DNA of 23,424 bases, from NCBI GenBank assembly GCA_031553195.1, contig JAVBLV010000034.1, forward strand, positions 1 through 23,424. The letters are read 5' to 3'. Of the stretch, positions 1 through 6,891 are shown piece by piece; positions within the stretch are counted from its first letter, which is position 1; every line of letters begins with the position of its first letter. The notes under the pieces were generated by a model. The model saw only the letters and a list, made by a program, of their open reading frames with translations, ran no database searches and had not been told where the DNA came from. This DNA is from JAVBLV01 sp031553195 (lineage in GTDB: Bacteria > Bacteroidota > Bacteroidia > Bacteroidales > P3). Made by a program: the position numbers and the translations under genes.

Positions 1-29
1 CCCCCCCCCCCCCCCCCCCCCCCCCGCCC
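1..29. repeat. Poly-C tract at the window edge
   Basis: The window opens with 25 consecutive C, one G and four more C. No coding frame uses it. It may be a real homopolymer, but its position at the very edge of the sequence makes an assembly or sequencing artefact at least as likely. Confidence 0.6.
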
Positions 30-57
30 CTTCTAACCCAAGAATGCTCATTATTCT

Positions 58-76
58 GAACGTAGCGAGGGATCTC
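58..76 (+). repeat. Dispersed intergenic repeat, copy 1
   Basis: The string GAACGTAGCGAGGGATCTC lies in the spacer before moxR. A related string, GAATGGAGCGGAGGAATCT, occurs at 20043-20061 between dnaX and mutL. The pattern resembles short dispersed non-coding repeats I recall from Bacteroidota genomes; that recognition is from memory. The rest of 30-151 shows no gene or RNA that I can identify. Confidence 0.45.
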
Positions 77-151
77 TTAATAGCATAGATTTTTTTTGAC
101 GCATATTTAAATAGAATAGGCAACTAGACTAGAGAAAAGAATTACTTTATT

Positions 152-159
152 TATATTTG
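152..159 (+). promoter_or_regulatory. Bacteroidota-type -7 element upstream of moxR
   Basis: TATATTTG matches the primary sigma-factor -7 consensus TAnnTTTG of Bacteroidota and ends 30 bases before the moxR ATG. No good TTTG -33 element is visible at the usual 19-21 base distance, so the assignment rests on one element. It would drive the whole Bat operon. Confidence 0.45.
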
Positions 160-189
160 CAACTTAAAATTAAATTTTGAATTAAAAGT

Positions 190-1185
190 ATGAACGAATC
201 AATTGACATTAAAGAGCTCAATGAACGCATTCAGCAAGAAAGCGCGTTTATAGACATTCTTAACCTGGAGTTGAAAAAATCAATTGTAGGCCAAAAACAC
301 ATGATGGAATGTTTGGTTATCGGTTTGTTGTCTAATGGGCATATACTGCTCGAGGGGGTTCCAGGCTTGGCAAAGACATTAGCTATTAATTCATTGGCCA
401 GCGCTATTCAGGCAAAATTCAGCAGAATTCAATTTACGCCGGATTTATTGCCCGCCGATTTAATAGGAACCATGATTTATAGTCCTAAAGAGGAAGTATT
501 TTCCGTTAAAAAAGGCCCGATTTTTTCTAATTTTATTTTAGCGGACGAAATCAACCGCGCTCCGGCAAAAGTCCAGAGCGCATTGCTCGAAGCCATGCAG
601 GAACGCCAGGTTACCATCGGAGAAAAGACTTATAAACTAGAAGAACCTTTTTTGGTATTGGCCACGCAGAATCCGATTGAGCAAGAGGGAACCTATCCTC
701 TTCCCGAAGCCCAGGTGGATAGATTCATGATGAAAGTGGTTATTTCATACCCTCAAAAAGAGGAAGAAAAACAAATCCTTCGCCAGAATATGGGTAATAC
801 AACCGCTAAAATTAATGCAGTTTTAAAGCCGGAAGACATTATCAAGGCACGTAAAATTACAAGAGAAGTTTATTTGGACGAAAAAATCGAAAATTATATT
901 ACCGACATTGTTTTTGCCACCCGTTATCCCGAAGAATTCAAAATATCCAAGTTCAAAAATTTGATTAGCTACGGCGCTTCTCCCCGCGCAACCATTAATT
1001 TGGCTTTAGCCGCTAAGGCATACGCATTTATCAAGCGTAGAGGATATGTAATTCCCGAAGATGTCCGCGCTATTTGCATGGACGTGATGAGGCATAGAAT
1101 CGGATTGACTTATGAAGCGGAGGCTGAAAATATATCTTCCGAAGAAATTATCAATGAGATCCTTAATACTGTCGAAGTTCCTTAA
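190..1185 (+). CDS. moxR: MoxR-family AAA+ ATPase, first gene of the Bat operon
   Basis: This 331-aa cytosolic AAA+ ATPase belongs to the MoxR family, whose members act as chaperone-like ATPases for von Willebrand A (VWA) partner proteins. The Walker A motif GVPGLAKT is at residues 56-63, and Walker B is in FILADEINR at about 115-123. The family signature ATQNPIEQEGTYPLPEAQ follows from 158, and an AAA lid region fills the C-terminus. Length is typical. The start is supported by the N-terminal length and by the -7 element 30 bases upstream. It heads a same-strand series with DUF58, BatA, BatB, BatC, BatD and BatE, the gene order known from Bacteroides. Family identity is certain; the actual client is inferred from context. 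Confidence 0.95.
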   Translation: MNESIDIKELNERIQQESAFIDILNLELKKSIVGQKHMMECLVIGLLSNGHILLEGVPGLAKTLAINSLASAIQAKFSRIQFTPDLLPADLIGTMIYSPKEEVFSVKKGPIFSNFILADEINRAPAKVQSALLEAMQERQVTIGEKTYKLEEPFLVLATQNPIEQEGTYPLPEAQVDRFMMKVVISYPQKEEEKQILRQNMGNTTAKINAVLKPEDIIKARKITREVYLDEKIENYITDIVFATRYPEEFKISKFKNLISYGASPRATINLALAAKAYAFIKRRGYVIPEDVRAICMDVMRHRIGLTYEAEAENISSEEIINEILNTVEVP

Positions 1186-1222
1186 AAACCGATTGGGTAA
1201 GAAGAAAGTTTTTGAATAATGA

Positions 1223-1238
1223 GTTCATTGGGATGAAC
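1223..1238 (+). other. Small perfect hairpin between moxR and the DUF58 gene
   Basis: GTTCAT-TGGG-ATGAAC is a perfect 6-bp inverted repeat with a 4-base loop inside the 105-base spacer. It is not followed by a T tract, so it is not a classical terminator. A second weak inverted repeat, AAGGAAA/TTTCCTT (1254-1260 and 1276-1282), lies just before the next start codon. Either could tune expression between the first two operon genes; this is speculative. Confidence 0.3.
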
Positions 1239-1290
1239 ATAAGAATTTTAGATAAGGAAACTAGAATAAGTCTTATTTCCTTTTAAGGAA

Positions 1291-2193
1291 ATGGAAAGAC
1301 CTTCTCAGAATGATTTTTATATGGAAACTAATTTATTAACAAAAGTTCGGAAAATAGAAATTAAAACCAAGCAGCTTTCCAAACATCTATTTTCCGGGGA
1401 ATATCATAGCGCGTTTAAAGGAAAAGGAATGGCGTTCAGCGAGGTGAGGGAATATCAGTATGGAGACGACGTTCGTAATATCGACTGGAATGTAACGGCT
1501 CGGCTTAATCATCCGTATATCAAGGTTTTTGAAGAAGAGCGGGAATTAACGGTTATGCTTTTGATTGACGTAAGCGGATCGCATCAGTTCGGCACAAATC
1601 TTCAATTTAAAGGGGAATTGATGGCCGAAGTATCGGCCATTTTGTCTTTTTCGGCTATTTATAATAACGATAAAGTAGGCGTAATTTTTTTCAGCGACCG
1701 GATAGAGAAGTTTATTCCCCCTAAAAAAGGGACCAAGCATATTTTGAGAATTATACGGGAACTGATCGATTTTAAGCCTGTTAGCTCCAAAACAAATTTA
1801 AGCGAGGGTTTACGATATTTTACCAATGTCATTAAAAAGAGTTGCACCGTTTTTCTTTTGTCTGATTTTTATGATGTCGGTTTTGAGGATGCATTAAAGA
1901 TTGCTTCCAAAAAGCATGATTTGGTGGCGCTAAGAGTTTCTGACCGTCATGAAAAATCGTTACCAGATTTGGGTTTGGCTCATTTCTTAGATCCGGAATC
2001 GGGGCAACTTGTATGGGTAGATACCTCTTCCAGGAAAATAAGAGAGGAATTTTCGGGAACCTATCAGAATCATGAACGCTATGTAAATGAGATTTTTAAA
2101 AGATACGGAATAGATAAGGCTGATATACGGACAGGAGAAGATTATGTAAAACCGTTATTGATGTTATTTAAAAAACGTGAACAAAAAATGTAA
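1291..2193 (+). CDS. DUF58 domain protein with a VWA-like fold, MoxR partner
   Basis: This 300-aa protein carries the DUF58 hallmark. The conserved block GMAFSEVREYQYGDDVRNID at residues 47-66 is followed by a VWA-like metal-site motif DVSGS at 93-97. No membrane segment or signal peptide is seen, so it is probably cytosolic or peripheral to the membrane. DUF58 proteins are encoded directly after moxR in many bacteria and are thought to be MoxR clients. The Bacteroides homologues I recall begin near the internal Met at residue 11 (codon at 1321), so the true protein may be 290 aa; the upstream ATG at 1291 is also usable. The gene ends at 2193, immediately before the next gene, consistent with one transcript. 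Confidence 0.92.
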   Translation: MERPSQNDFYMETNLLTKVRKIEIKTKQLSKHLFSGEYHSAFKGKGMAFSEVREYQYGDDVRNIDWNVTARLNHPYIKVFEEERELTVMLLIDVSGSHQFGTNLQFKGELMAEVSAILSFSAIYNNDKVGVIFFSDRIEKFIPPKKGTKHILRIIRELIDFKPVSSKTNLSEGLRYFTNVIKKSCTVFLLSDFYDVGFEDALKIASKKHDLVALRVSDRHEKSLPDLGLAHFLDPESGQLVWVDTSSRKIREEFSGTYQNHERYVNEIFKRYGIDKADIRTGEDYVKPLLMLFKKREQKM

Positions 2194-2194
2194 T

Positions 2195-3202
2195 ATGCTT
2201 AGAAAAGGCTTTTTTCAATTATTTTTTTTAATTCTTTTGTTTAGCGGTTGTATTTATGCTCAGTCTTCCGAGAGTCCGCTTCAGGTAAAGGCGTCTTTAA
2301 ATCCCATAAAATTAGTTATGGGAGACCAGGCGGAAATGAAAATCACTGTAGAAAATCCTAAAAATGCGATTCTCTTTTTCCCTTCCGCTCAGAATAATGA
2401 AGGATTGTCGAAAGAAATTGAAATACTAAGTTTCCGGATCGATACGTCTTTCAACGAAAAGAAGGAGATTGCCGCTGTAACGGAAACTTTAATTCTGACC
2501 TCCTTCACCGAAGGACAGCATGAAATAAACGGTTTGTCGGTGCGGTATCAATATCCGGACGATACTACCATTTACGAGGCCGCTATCGATCCGATGTTCA
2601 TCCATGTAACAGCTATTGCCGTTGATACGACGAAAGCAATTAAGGATATTAAGAGTATTCAAAAAGAACCGGTTACATTTAGGGAAATTCTTCCGTACCT
2701 ATTGGCGATACCAGCTATTGGGTTGATCTTATTGGCGTTAGTTTATGCCATTAAACGATATAAAGCGAATAAACCCTTGATTCCTTTGCCGGTGAAACCT
2801 CCTTTACCTGCCCATCAAATTGCATTGCGCGATTTGGAAACTTTGCGGTTGAAAAAGCTTTGGCAAAATGAACGGGTAAAAGAATATTATACTGAATTAA
2901 CGGATATATTGCGTTCTTATATGACGGCGCGCTATGGATTTTCTGCCGCCGAAATGGTTAGCGACGAAATTATTGACGAATTAGGAAAAGTCGGCGAACT
3001 AAATAAAGAATTGATTCCTAAAATGATCAAGGTATTTCAGACCTCCGACTTGGTAAAATTTGCCAAATCGATGCCGTTGCCGGACGAACACGACGCATGT
3101 CTGCAAACGGCCGTATCTTTTGTGAAACAAACGATTCCGCAAATACAAACGGAACCGGAATCAAAACAAACAGAAACAACAATCACCGAAGTAAAAGAAT
3201 AA
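2195..3202 (+). CDS. Bat-operon membrane protein, signal peptide plus one TM segment (DUF4381-like)
   Basis: A 335-aa protein starts at 2195, one base after the preceding stop; an in-frame ATG at 2177 would add six residues and overlap the DUF58 gene. The N-terminus is a signal peptide ending near FSGCIYAQ, which could be cut by signal peptidase I, or as a lipoprotein at the Cys. A beta-rich periplasmic region of about 130 residues follows, resembling a short BatD-like domain. Then come a TM helix (LPYLLAIPAIGLILLALVYA, roughly residues 165-185) and a cytosolic helical tail. This position in Bacteroides Bat operons is held by a small protein of the same architecture. I cannot assign a biochemical activity. 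It is probably a structural partner of the VWA proteins encoded next. Confidence 0.85.
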   Translation: MLRKGFFQLFFLILLFSGCIYAQSSESPLQVKASLNPIKLVMGDQAEMKITVENPKNAILFFPSAQNNEGLSKEIEILSFRIDTSFNEKKEIAAVTETLILTSFTEGQHEINGLSVRYQYPDDTTIYEAAIDPMFIHVTAIAVDTTKAIKDIKSIQKEPVTFREILPYLLAIPAIGLILLALVYAIKRYKANKPLIPLPVKPPLPAHQIALRDLETLRLKKLWQNERVKEYYTELTDILRSYMTARYGFSAAEMVSDEIIDELGKVGELNKELIPKMIKVFQTSDLVKFAKSMPLPDEHDACLQTAVSFVKQTIPQIQTEPESKQTETTITEVKE

Positions 3203-3205
3203 TTT

Positions 3206-4201
3206 ATGTTGCACGGAATCGTTTTTCATAATCCATACTTTTTGTTTGGATTGATATTGATCCCTATACTGATCGTATGGTATATTTTTCATCGGAAAAA
3301 AATAGAACCCTCTATTCAGTTCTCAAACGTAACTTTGTTTAAGGGCGTGAAGAGAACGTTCCGTCAGAAAATTTATCCCTCGCTGTTTATTCTACGGATG
3401 TTGGTATTGACCTTATGCATTATCGCTTTGGCGCGTCCCCAAGCGAAGCTGAGCAAGAAGGAAGTGAACATAGAGGGAATAGATATCATGCTGGCTTTGG
3501 ATATTTCGAGCAGCATGTTGGCGGAGGATTTTAAACCCAACAGGTTGGAAGCGGCAAAAGAAGTAGCGCTTAAATTTATTGAGGGGAGGCCCAATGATCG
3601 TATAGGTTTGGTTGTTTTTGCAGGAGAAGCCTTTACCCAATGTCCGTTGACGATAGACCACGACGTATTGTCTCAGCTATTGAAAAATGTAAGGACAGGA
3701 ATCATCGACGACGGAACTGCTTTAGGAGACGGATTGGCTACGGCCGTTAGCCGGATTAAAGATAGCAAAGCCAAAAGCAAAGCCATTATTTTGTTGACGG
3801 ACGGAGTGAACAATATGGGTTCGATAGATCCGCAATCAGCGGCCGATATTGCGGCTTTATATAATATCAGAATTTATACAATAGGGGCAGGCCGGATCGG
3901 GATGGCGCCTTATCCGTTCAGAACGCCTATTGGAATCCAATATCAGAATGTGGAAGTTCAGATAGACGAGCCTCTTTTGCGCAGAATTGCCAGTTTGTCG
4001 GGAGGAAGTTATTTCAGAGCTACAGATAAAAAGTCGCTCCAAACCATTTTTGAAGACATTGATAAGATGGAGAAATCAAAAGTCGACGTAACCTTATTTG
4101 AAAAAAGTAAGGAAGAATTTTTCCCGTGGATATTGTTTGCCTTGGTCTTTTTAGGATTGGAGATCATCCTCCGTTTATTGTATTTCAGGACAACGCCGTA
4201 A
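3206..4201 (+). CDS. batA: BatA, membrane-anchored VWA-domain protein
   Basis: This 331-aa protein has two N-terminal TM helices (about residues 10-28 and 58-77), a VWA domain at roughly 90-290 and a C-terminal TM helix (about 305-326). The metal-ion adhesion site is complete: DISSSM at 99-104, Thr171 in the DDGTALGDGL region, and Asp199 in LLTDGVNN. VWA domains of this kind bind protein partners through a divalent metal. In Bacteroides fragilis the Bat genes have been linked to aerotolerance, and in other bacteria BatA-type proteins form membrane complexes. The gene starts three bases after the previous stop and is followed by its paralogue batB. Confidence 0.94.
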   Translation: MLHGIVFHNPYFLFGLILIPILIVWYIFHRKKIEPSIQFSNVTLFKGVKRTFRQKIYPSLFILRMLVLTLCIIALARPQAKLSKKEVNIEGIDIMLALDISSSMLAEDFKPNRLEAAKEVALKFIEGRPNDRIGLVVFAGEAFTQCPLTIDHDVLSQLLKNVRTGIIDDGTALGDGLATAVSRIKDSKAKSKAIILLTDGVNNMGSIDPQSAADIAALYNIRIYTIGAGRIGMAPYPFRTPIGIQYQNVEVQIDEPLLRRIASLSGGSYFRATDKKSLQTIFEDIDKMEKSKVDVTLFEKSKEEFFPWILFALVFLGLEIILRLLYFRTTP

Positions 4202-4236
4202 ATAAAAGATATAGATTTTCAATAACTTAGTAAATT

Positions 4237-5322
4237 ATGATACGTTTTGAGCATCCTTTTTTATTATATTTATTACTTCTTATTCCTGTTTTTATTCTTC
4301 TGTTTATCTTAAAGCGGAGAAGAAGGAAAAAAGCGCTGACGGAACTGGGCAATTCTTATTTGATTGATCGCCTCACTCCCTCGGTTTCCAAAACGAAACC
4401 CATACTGAAGTTTATTTTGGTTATGTGCGTATTTTTGTTTTTGGTATTGACTTTAAGCAATCCGCAAATAGGGTCGTCGATTGAAAAAGCAGAGAAAAAA
4501 GGAATTGATTTGGTTGTATGTTTGGATATTTCAAATAGTATGATGGCCGAAGATATTCAACCGAATCGTTTGGCAAGAGCAAAACAAGCGATTTCCAACA
4601 TGTTGGATAAATTGACAAACGACCGTATCGGTATAGTTATTTTTGCGGGCAAGGCATATACGCTTATTCCTTTAACCAGCGATTACGGAGCCGCCAAAAT
4701 GTTTTTAGAGACCATTTCTCCGAACATGATAGAAACGCAGGGCACGGCCATCGGCGCCGCTATTGAAAAAGCCATGGGGACTTTGGGTTATGATGAAAAC
4801 GAAACAGGCGACAACAAAAAATGGGTAAAAAATGATAACAGGGCCATTATTATTATTTCGGATGGAGAAAACCACGAAGACGATGCCATAGAAATGGCAA
4901 AATTAGCTAGAAAAGAAGGCATTATGGTAAACACTATCGGGATGGGATTGCCCGACGGCGTGCCTATCCCGGTATACAAAAACGATGTTCGCATCGGTTA
5001 CAAAGAAGATAAAAACCGGATGCCGATTACCACAAAACTGAACGAAGATATGCTGCTGCAAATTGCCAAAACAGGAAACGGAACGTATGCAAGGGCAAAT
5101 AATTCAAACGCCGGCTTGGAAGATATTTTTAAAAAAATAAGGAGTTTGAACGCCAAGACATTCGAAACCCAGGAATTTTCAAGTTATGAAAGCCGTTTCC
5201 AATTTTTTCTTATCATTGCATTGGCATTTTTGCTATGCGATTTTTTAATTGTTGAAAAAAGGAATAAATATTTCAATCAATTCAATTTTTTTGGGAAAAA
5301 GGAAAACAATAACAATCGTTAG
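4237..5322 (+). CDS. batB: BatB, membrane-anchored VWA-domain protein
   Basis: This 361-aa paralogue of BatA has the same plan. TM helices lie at about residues 8-26 and 56-74, the VWA domain at about 88-310, and a TM helix near the C-terminus (FFLIIALAFLLCDFLIV). The metal site is intact: DISNSM at 97-102, Thr170 in ETQGTAIGAAI, and Asp209 in IISDGENHEDD. The HED(D) variant after the last Asp differs from BatA. The gene follows batA after 35 bases. BatA and BatB are expected to sit together in the inner membrane with the VWA domains facing the periplasm. Identity is secure from order, length and motif. Confidence 0.94.
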   Translation: MIRFEHPFLLYLLLLIPVFILLFILKRRRRKKALTELGNSYLIDRLTPSVSKTKPILKFILVMCVFLFLVLTLSNPQIGSSIEKAEKKGIDLVVCLDISNSMMAEDIQPNRLARAKQAISNMLDKLTNDRIGIVIFAGKAYTLIPLTSDYGAAKMFLETISPNMIETQGTAIGAAIEKAMGTLGYDENETGDNKKWVKNDNRAIIIISDGENHEDDAIEMAKLARKEGIMVNTIGMGLPDGVPIPVYKNDVRIGYKEDKNRMPITTKLNEDMLLQIAKTGNGTYARANNSNAGLEDIFKKIRSLNAKTFETQEFSSYESRFQFFLIIALAFLLCDFLIVEKRNKYFNQFNFFGKKENNNNR

Positions 5323-5345
5323 AATATAAAATGACTATCCTCGAT

Positions 5346-5426
5346 AATACCCCCAACCCCCTAAAGGGGGCTAATTTAAGAAAAAAGACTGTCCAAAAGT
5401 CCCCTTTAGGGGATTTAGGGGTAATA
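5346..5426. repeat. Imperfect long inverted repeat in the batB-batC spacer
   Basis: Arms at 5346-5372 and about 5398-5426 are imperfect reverse complements. Each has an internal G/C-rich palindrome: CCCCCTAAAGGGGG in the left arm and CCCCTTTAGGGG in the right. The core resembles dispersed palindromic repeats I recall from Bacteroidota intergenic DNA. The element occupies much of the 179-base spacer inside the Bat operon. Its RNA could fold into a strong stem that modulates read-through into batC. No gene is seen in the spacer. Confidence 0.7.
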
Positions 5427-5501
5427 AAACCTGTCTTTTCAAGGGTTAGCGGGAAACATTGCGGATTATCATAAAATATAAAAACTCAATTTCTTCAACA
5501 A

Positions 5502-6242
5502 ATGACAAGATTTGCGCAAATGAGAAAGATAAGTTTTATAAGTATCACATTGATATTAGCATTAATTCCATGTTCCGCATGGAGTCAGTCCAAAAAACAA
5601 TATGTGAGGCAGGGAAATAAAGAATATCAGGATAAAAAATATGCCGATGCGGAAGTATCGTACCGTAAAGCGTTAGCAAAAGATTCGAATTACGTCAAAG
5701 CCGATTACAATCTGGCAAATTCCATGTACAGGCAGAAACATTTTAAAGAAGCCAACTTATATTATCAAAAGTTATTGGAAGACCCCAATCTTGATAAGAA
5801 TTTGAAAAAGGAGACTTATTATAATATGGGCAACAGCTACGTACAGCAAGGGTTGGAAAGTTCCAATTCCAATCCGATGGAAAGTTTTCAAAACGCCGTG
5901 GACGCTTATAAAAATTCGTTGCGTATCGACCCGAAAGATGCCGACGCCAAATATAATCTGGCTTATGCGATGAAGTATCTTCAGCAGGAACAACAAAAAC
6001 AGCAACAACAGAATAACGATAAAAACGATAATAAGCAAGACAAGAAAGACCAACAGCAGCAACAAAATAATAATCAACAACAGCAACGGCAGCAACAACA
6101 AGAAGAACAGCAACAGAAGGAAATGAAGAAAAACGATGCCGAACGGATTTTAAACGCGCTGAAAAATAACGAAAAACAGACGTTGGAAAAGAATAAGAAA
6201 AAGGAAAAAGGAAAACCGGAAATTATTGAAAAGGACTGGTAA
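5502..6242 (+). CDS. batC: BatC, secreted TPR protein with a Q/N-rich low-complexity region
   Basis: This 246-aa protein has an N-terminal signal peptide ending near AWSQ; an alternative start Met at residue 7 (codon 5520) gives a more compact signal. Three tetratricopeptide-type repeats follow: GNKEYQDKKYADAEVSYRKA, a central ADYNLANSMYRQKHFKEANL block, and a third around DAYKNSLRIDPKDADAKYNL. Residues 160-205 are almost entirely Q, N, K, E and D. The C-terminus (DAERILNALKNNEKQTLEK and a final DW) matches what I know of BatC-type proteins. TPRs imply a scaffold role for the Bat complex in the periplasm. The Q/N-rich stretch is probably a disordered linker. Confidence 0.9.
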   Translation: MTRFAQMRKISFISITLILALIPCSAWSQSKKQYVRQGNKEYQDKKYADAEVSYRKALAKDSNYVKADYNLANSMYRQKHFKEANLYYQKLLEDPNLDKNLKKETYYNMGNSYVQQGLESSNSNPMESFQNAVDAYKNSLRIDPKDADAKYNLAYAMKYLQQEQQKQQQQNNDKNDNKQDKKDQQQQQNNNQQQQRQQQQEEQQQKEMKKNDAERILNALKNNEKQTLEKNKKKEKGKPEIIEKDW

Positions 6243-6250
6243 AAATGTAA

Positions 6251-6265
6251 GATTGAATAATTGAA
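6251..6265 (+). repeat. 15-bp repeat shared with the dnaX-mutL spacer, copy 1
   Basis: GATTGAATAATTGAA lies in the 98-base gap after batC and recurs exactly at 19931-19945. A near copy (CGAATAATTGAA) follows at 6270-6281. It looks like a short member of a dispersed AT-rich intergenic repeat family. The rest of 6243-6340 shows no other feature I can name. Confidence 0.45.
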
Positions 6266-6340
6266 GGAACGAATAATTGAAAAAATAGCTAAAGTTAACG
6301 AAACTTCAATTCTCTGTGGCCCAATTTATCGATCAATGTT

Positions 6341-6880
6341 ATGGAAAGCGGAATAATTTTTGAATGCAGTAATCAACGGCAAAGAGATGCTCTTCAGGTA
6401 TTGGGAAATATAAACATTTTTGATACTTTGCGCGAATTTAATCCCATTTGGGTTGGTACGATTCCTTTAGGAATAGACATTCCCTGCAGCGATTTGGATA
6501 TAATATGCGAAGTTTATAATTTTGCTGGCTTTAAAAATCTTGTTCGCCGGAGTTATTCCGGTTACGAGAATTTTTCCGAGAAGGAGGATGAAACTCGTTA
6601 TGTGGCAAGTTTTATCGTGGAGGGTTTTGAAATAGAGATATATGCCGAATCCTGTAAAATAAAGAACCAATCCGGATATCGACACATGTTGATAGAACAT
6701 AAATTGCTGGAGTTATTGGGAGAAAATTTTAAAGGAGAAATAATTGCTTTAAAACGAAGAGGATATAAGACCGAGCCGGCTTTCGGCAAAGTATTAAAAC
6801 TCGAAAACCCTTATACGGAATTGCTTGAACTGGAAAAGCTAGGTCATCCGGAATTGAAAAAAAGATTTGAAAATATCTGA
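6341..6880 (+). CDS. DUF4269 family protein with a nucleotidyltransferase-like motif
   Basis: I recognise this 179-aa soluble protein as a DUF4269 (PF14091) member from its conserved block GTIPLGIDIPCSDLDIICEV, starting at residue 39. The block resembles the nucleotidyltransferase-fold signature in which a Gly-Ser/Thr pair is followed by Asp-x-Asp (here SDLD, Asp51 and Asp53). A later acidic strand (FEIEIYAE, about 96-103) could supply the third carboxylate. No signal peptide or TM helix is present, so it is cytosolic, unlike its neighbours. The gene lies between batC and batD, 11 bases before batD, probably on the same transcript. I do not regard it as a usual Bat-operon member. The function of DUF4269 is unknown to me, and the nucleotidyltransferase reading is inference from the motif. 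Confidence 0.8.
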   Translation: MESGIIFECSNQRQRDALQVLGNINIFDTLREFNPIWVGTIPLGIDIPCSDLDIICEVYNFAGFKNLVRRSYSGYENFSEKEDETRYVASFIVEGFEIEIYAESCKIKNQSGYRHMLIEHKLLELLGENFKGEIIALKRRGYKTEPAFGKVLKLENPYTELLELEKLGHPELKKRFENI

Positions 6881-6891
6881 GCAACAAAAAT

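Noticed and set aside
5772..6113. Leu/Ile-rich 113-codon frame on the minus strand opposite batC
   Set aside because: It is the complement of the CAA/CAG/AAT-rich low-complexity part of batC; composition explains the open frame and no start context or homology supports it.
5985..6120. CAA/CAG-rich array considered as a tandem repeat or CRISPR-like structure
   Set aside because: Units are irregular, there are no spacers, and it encodes the Q/N-rich linker of BatC in frame.
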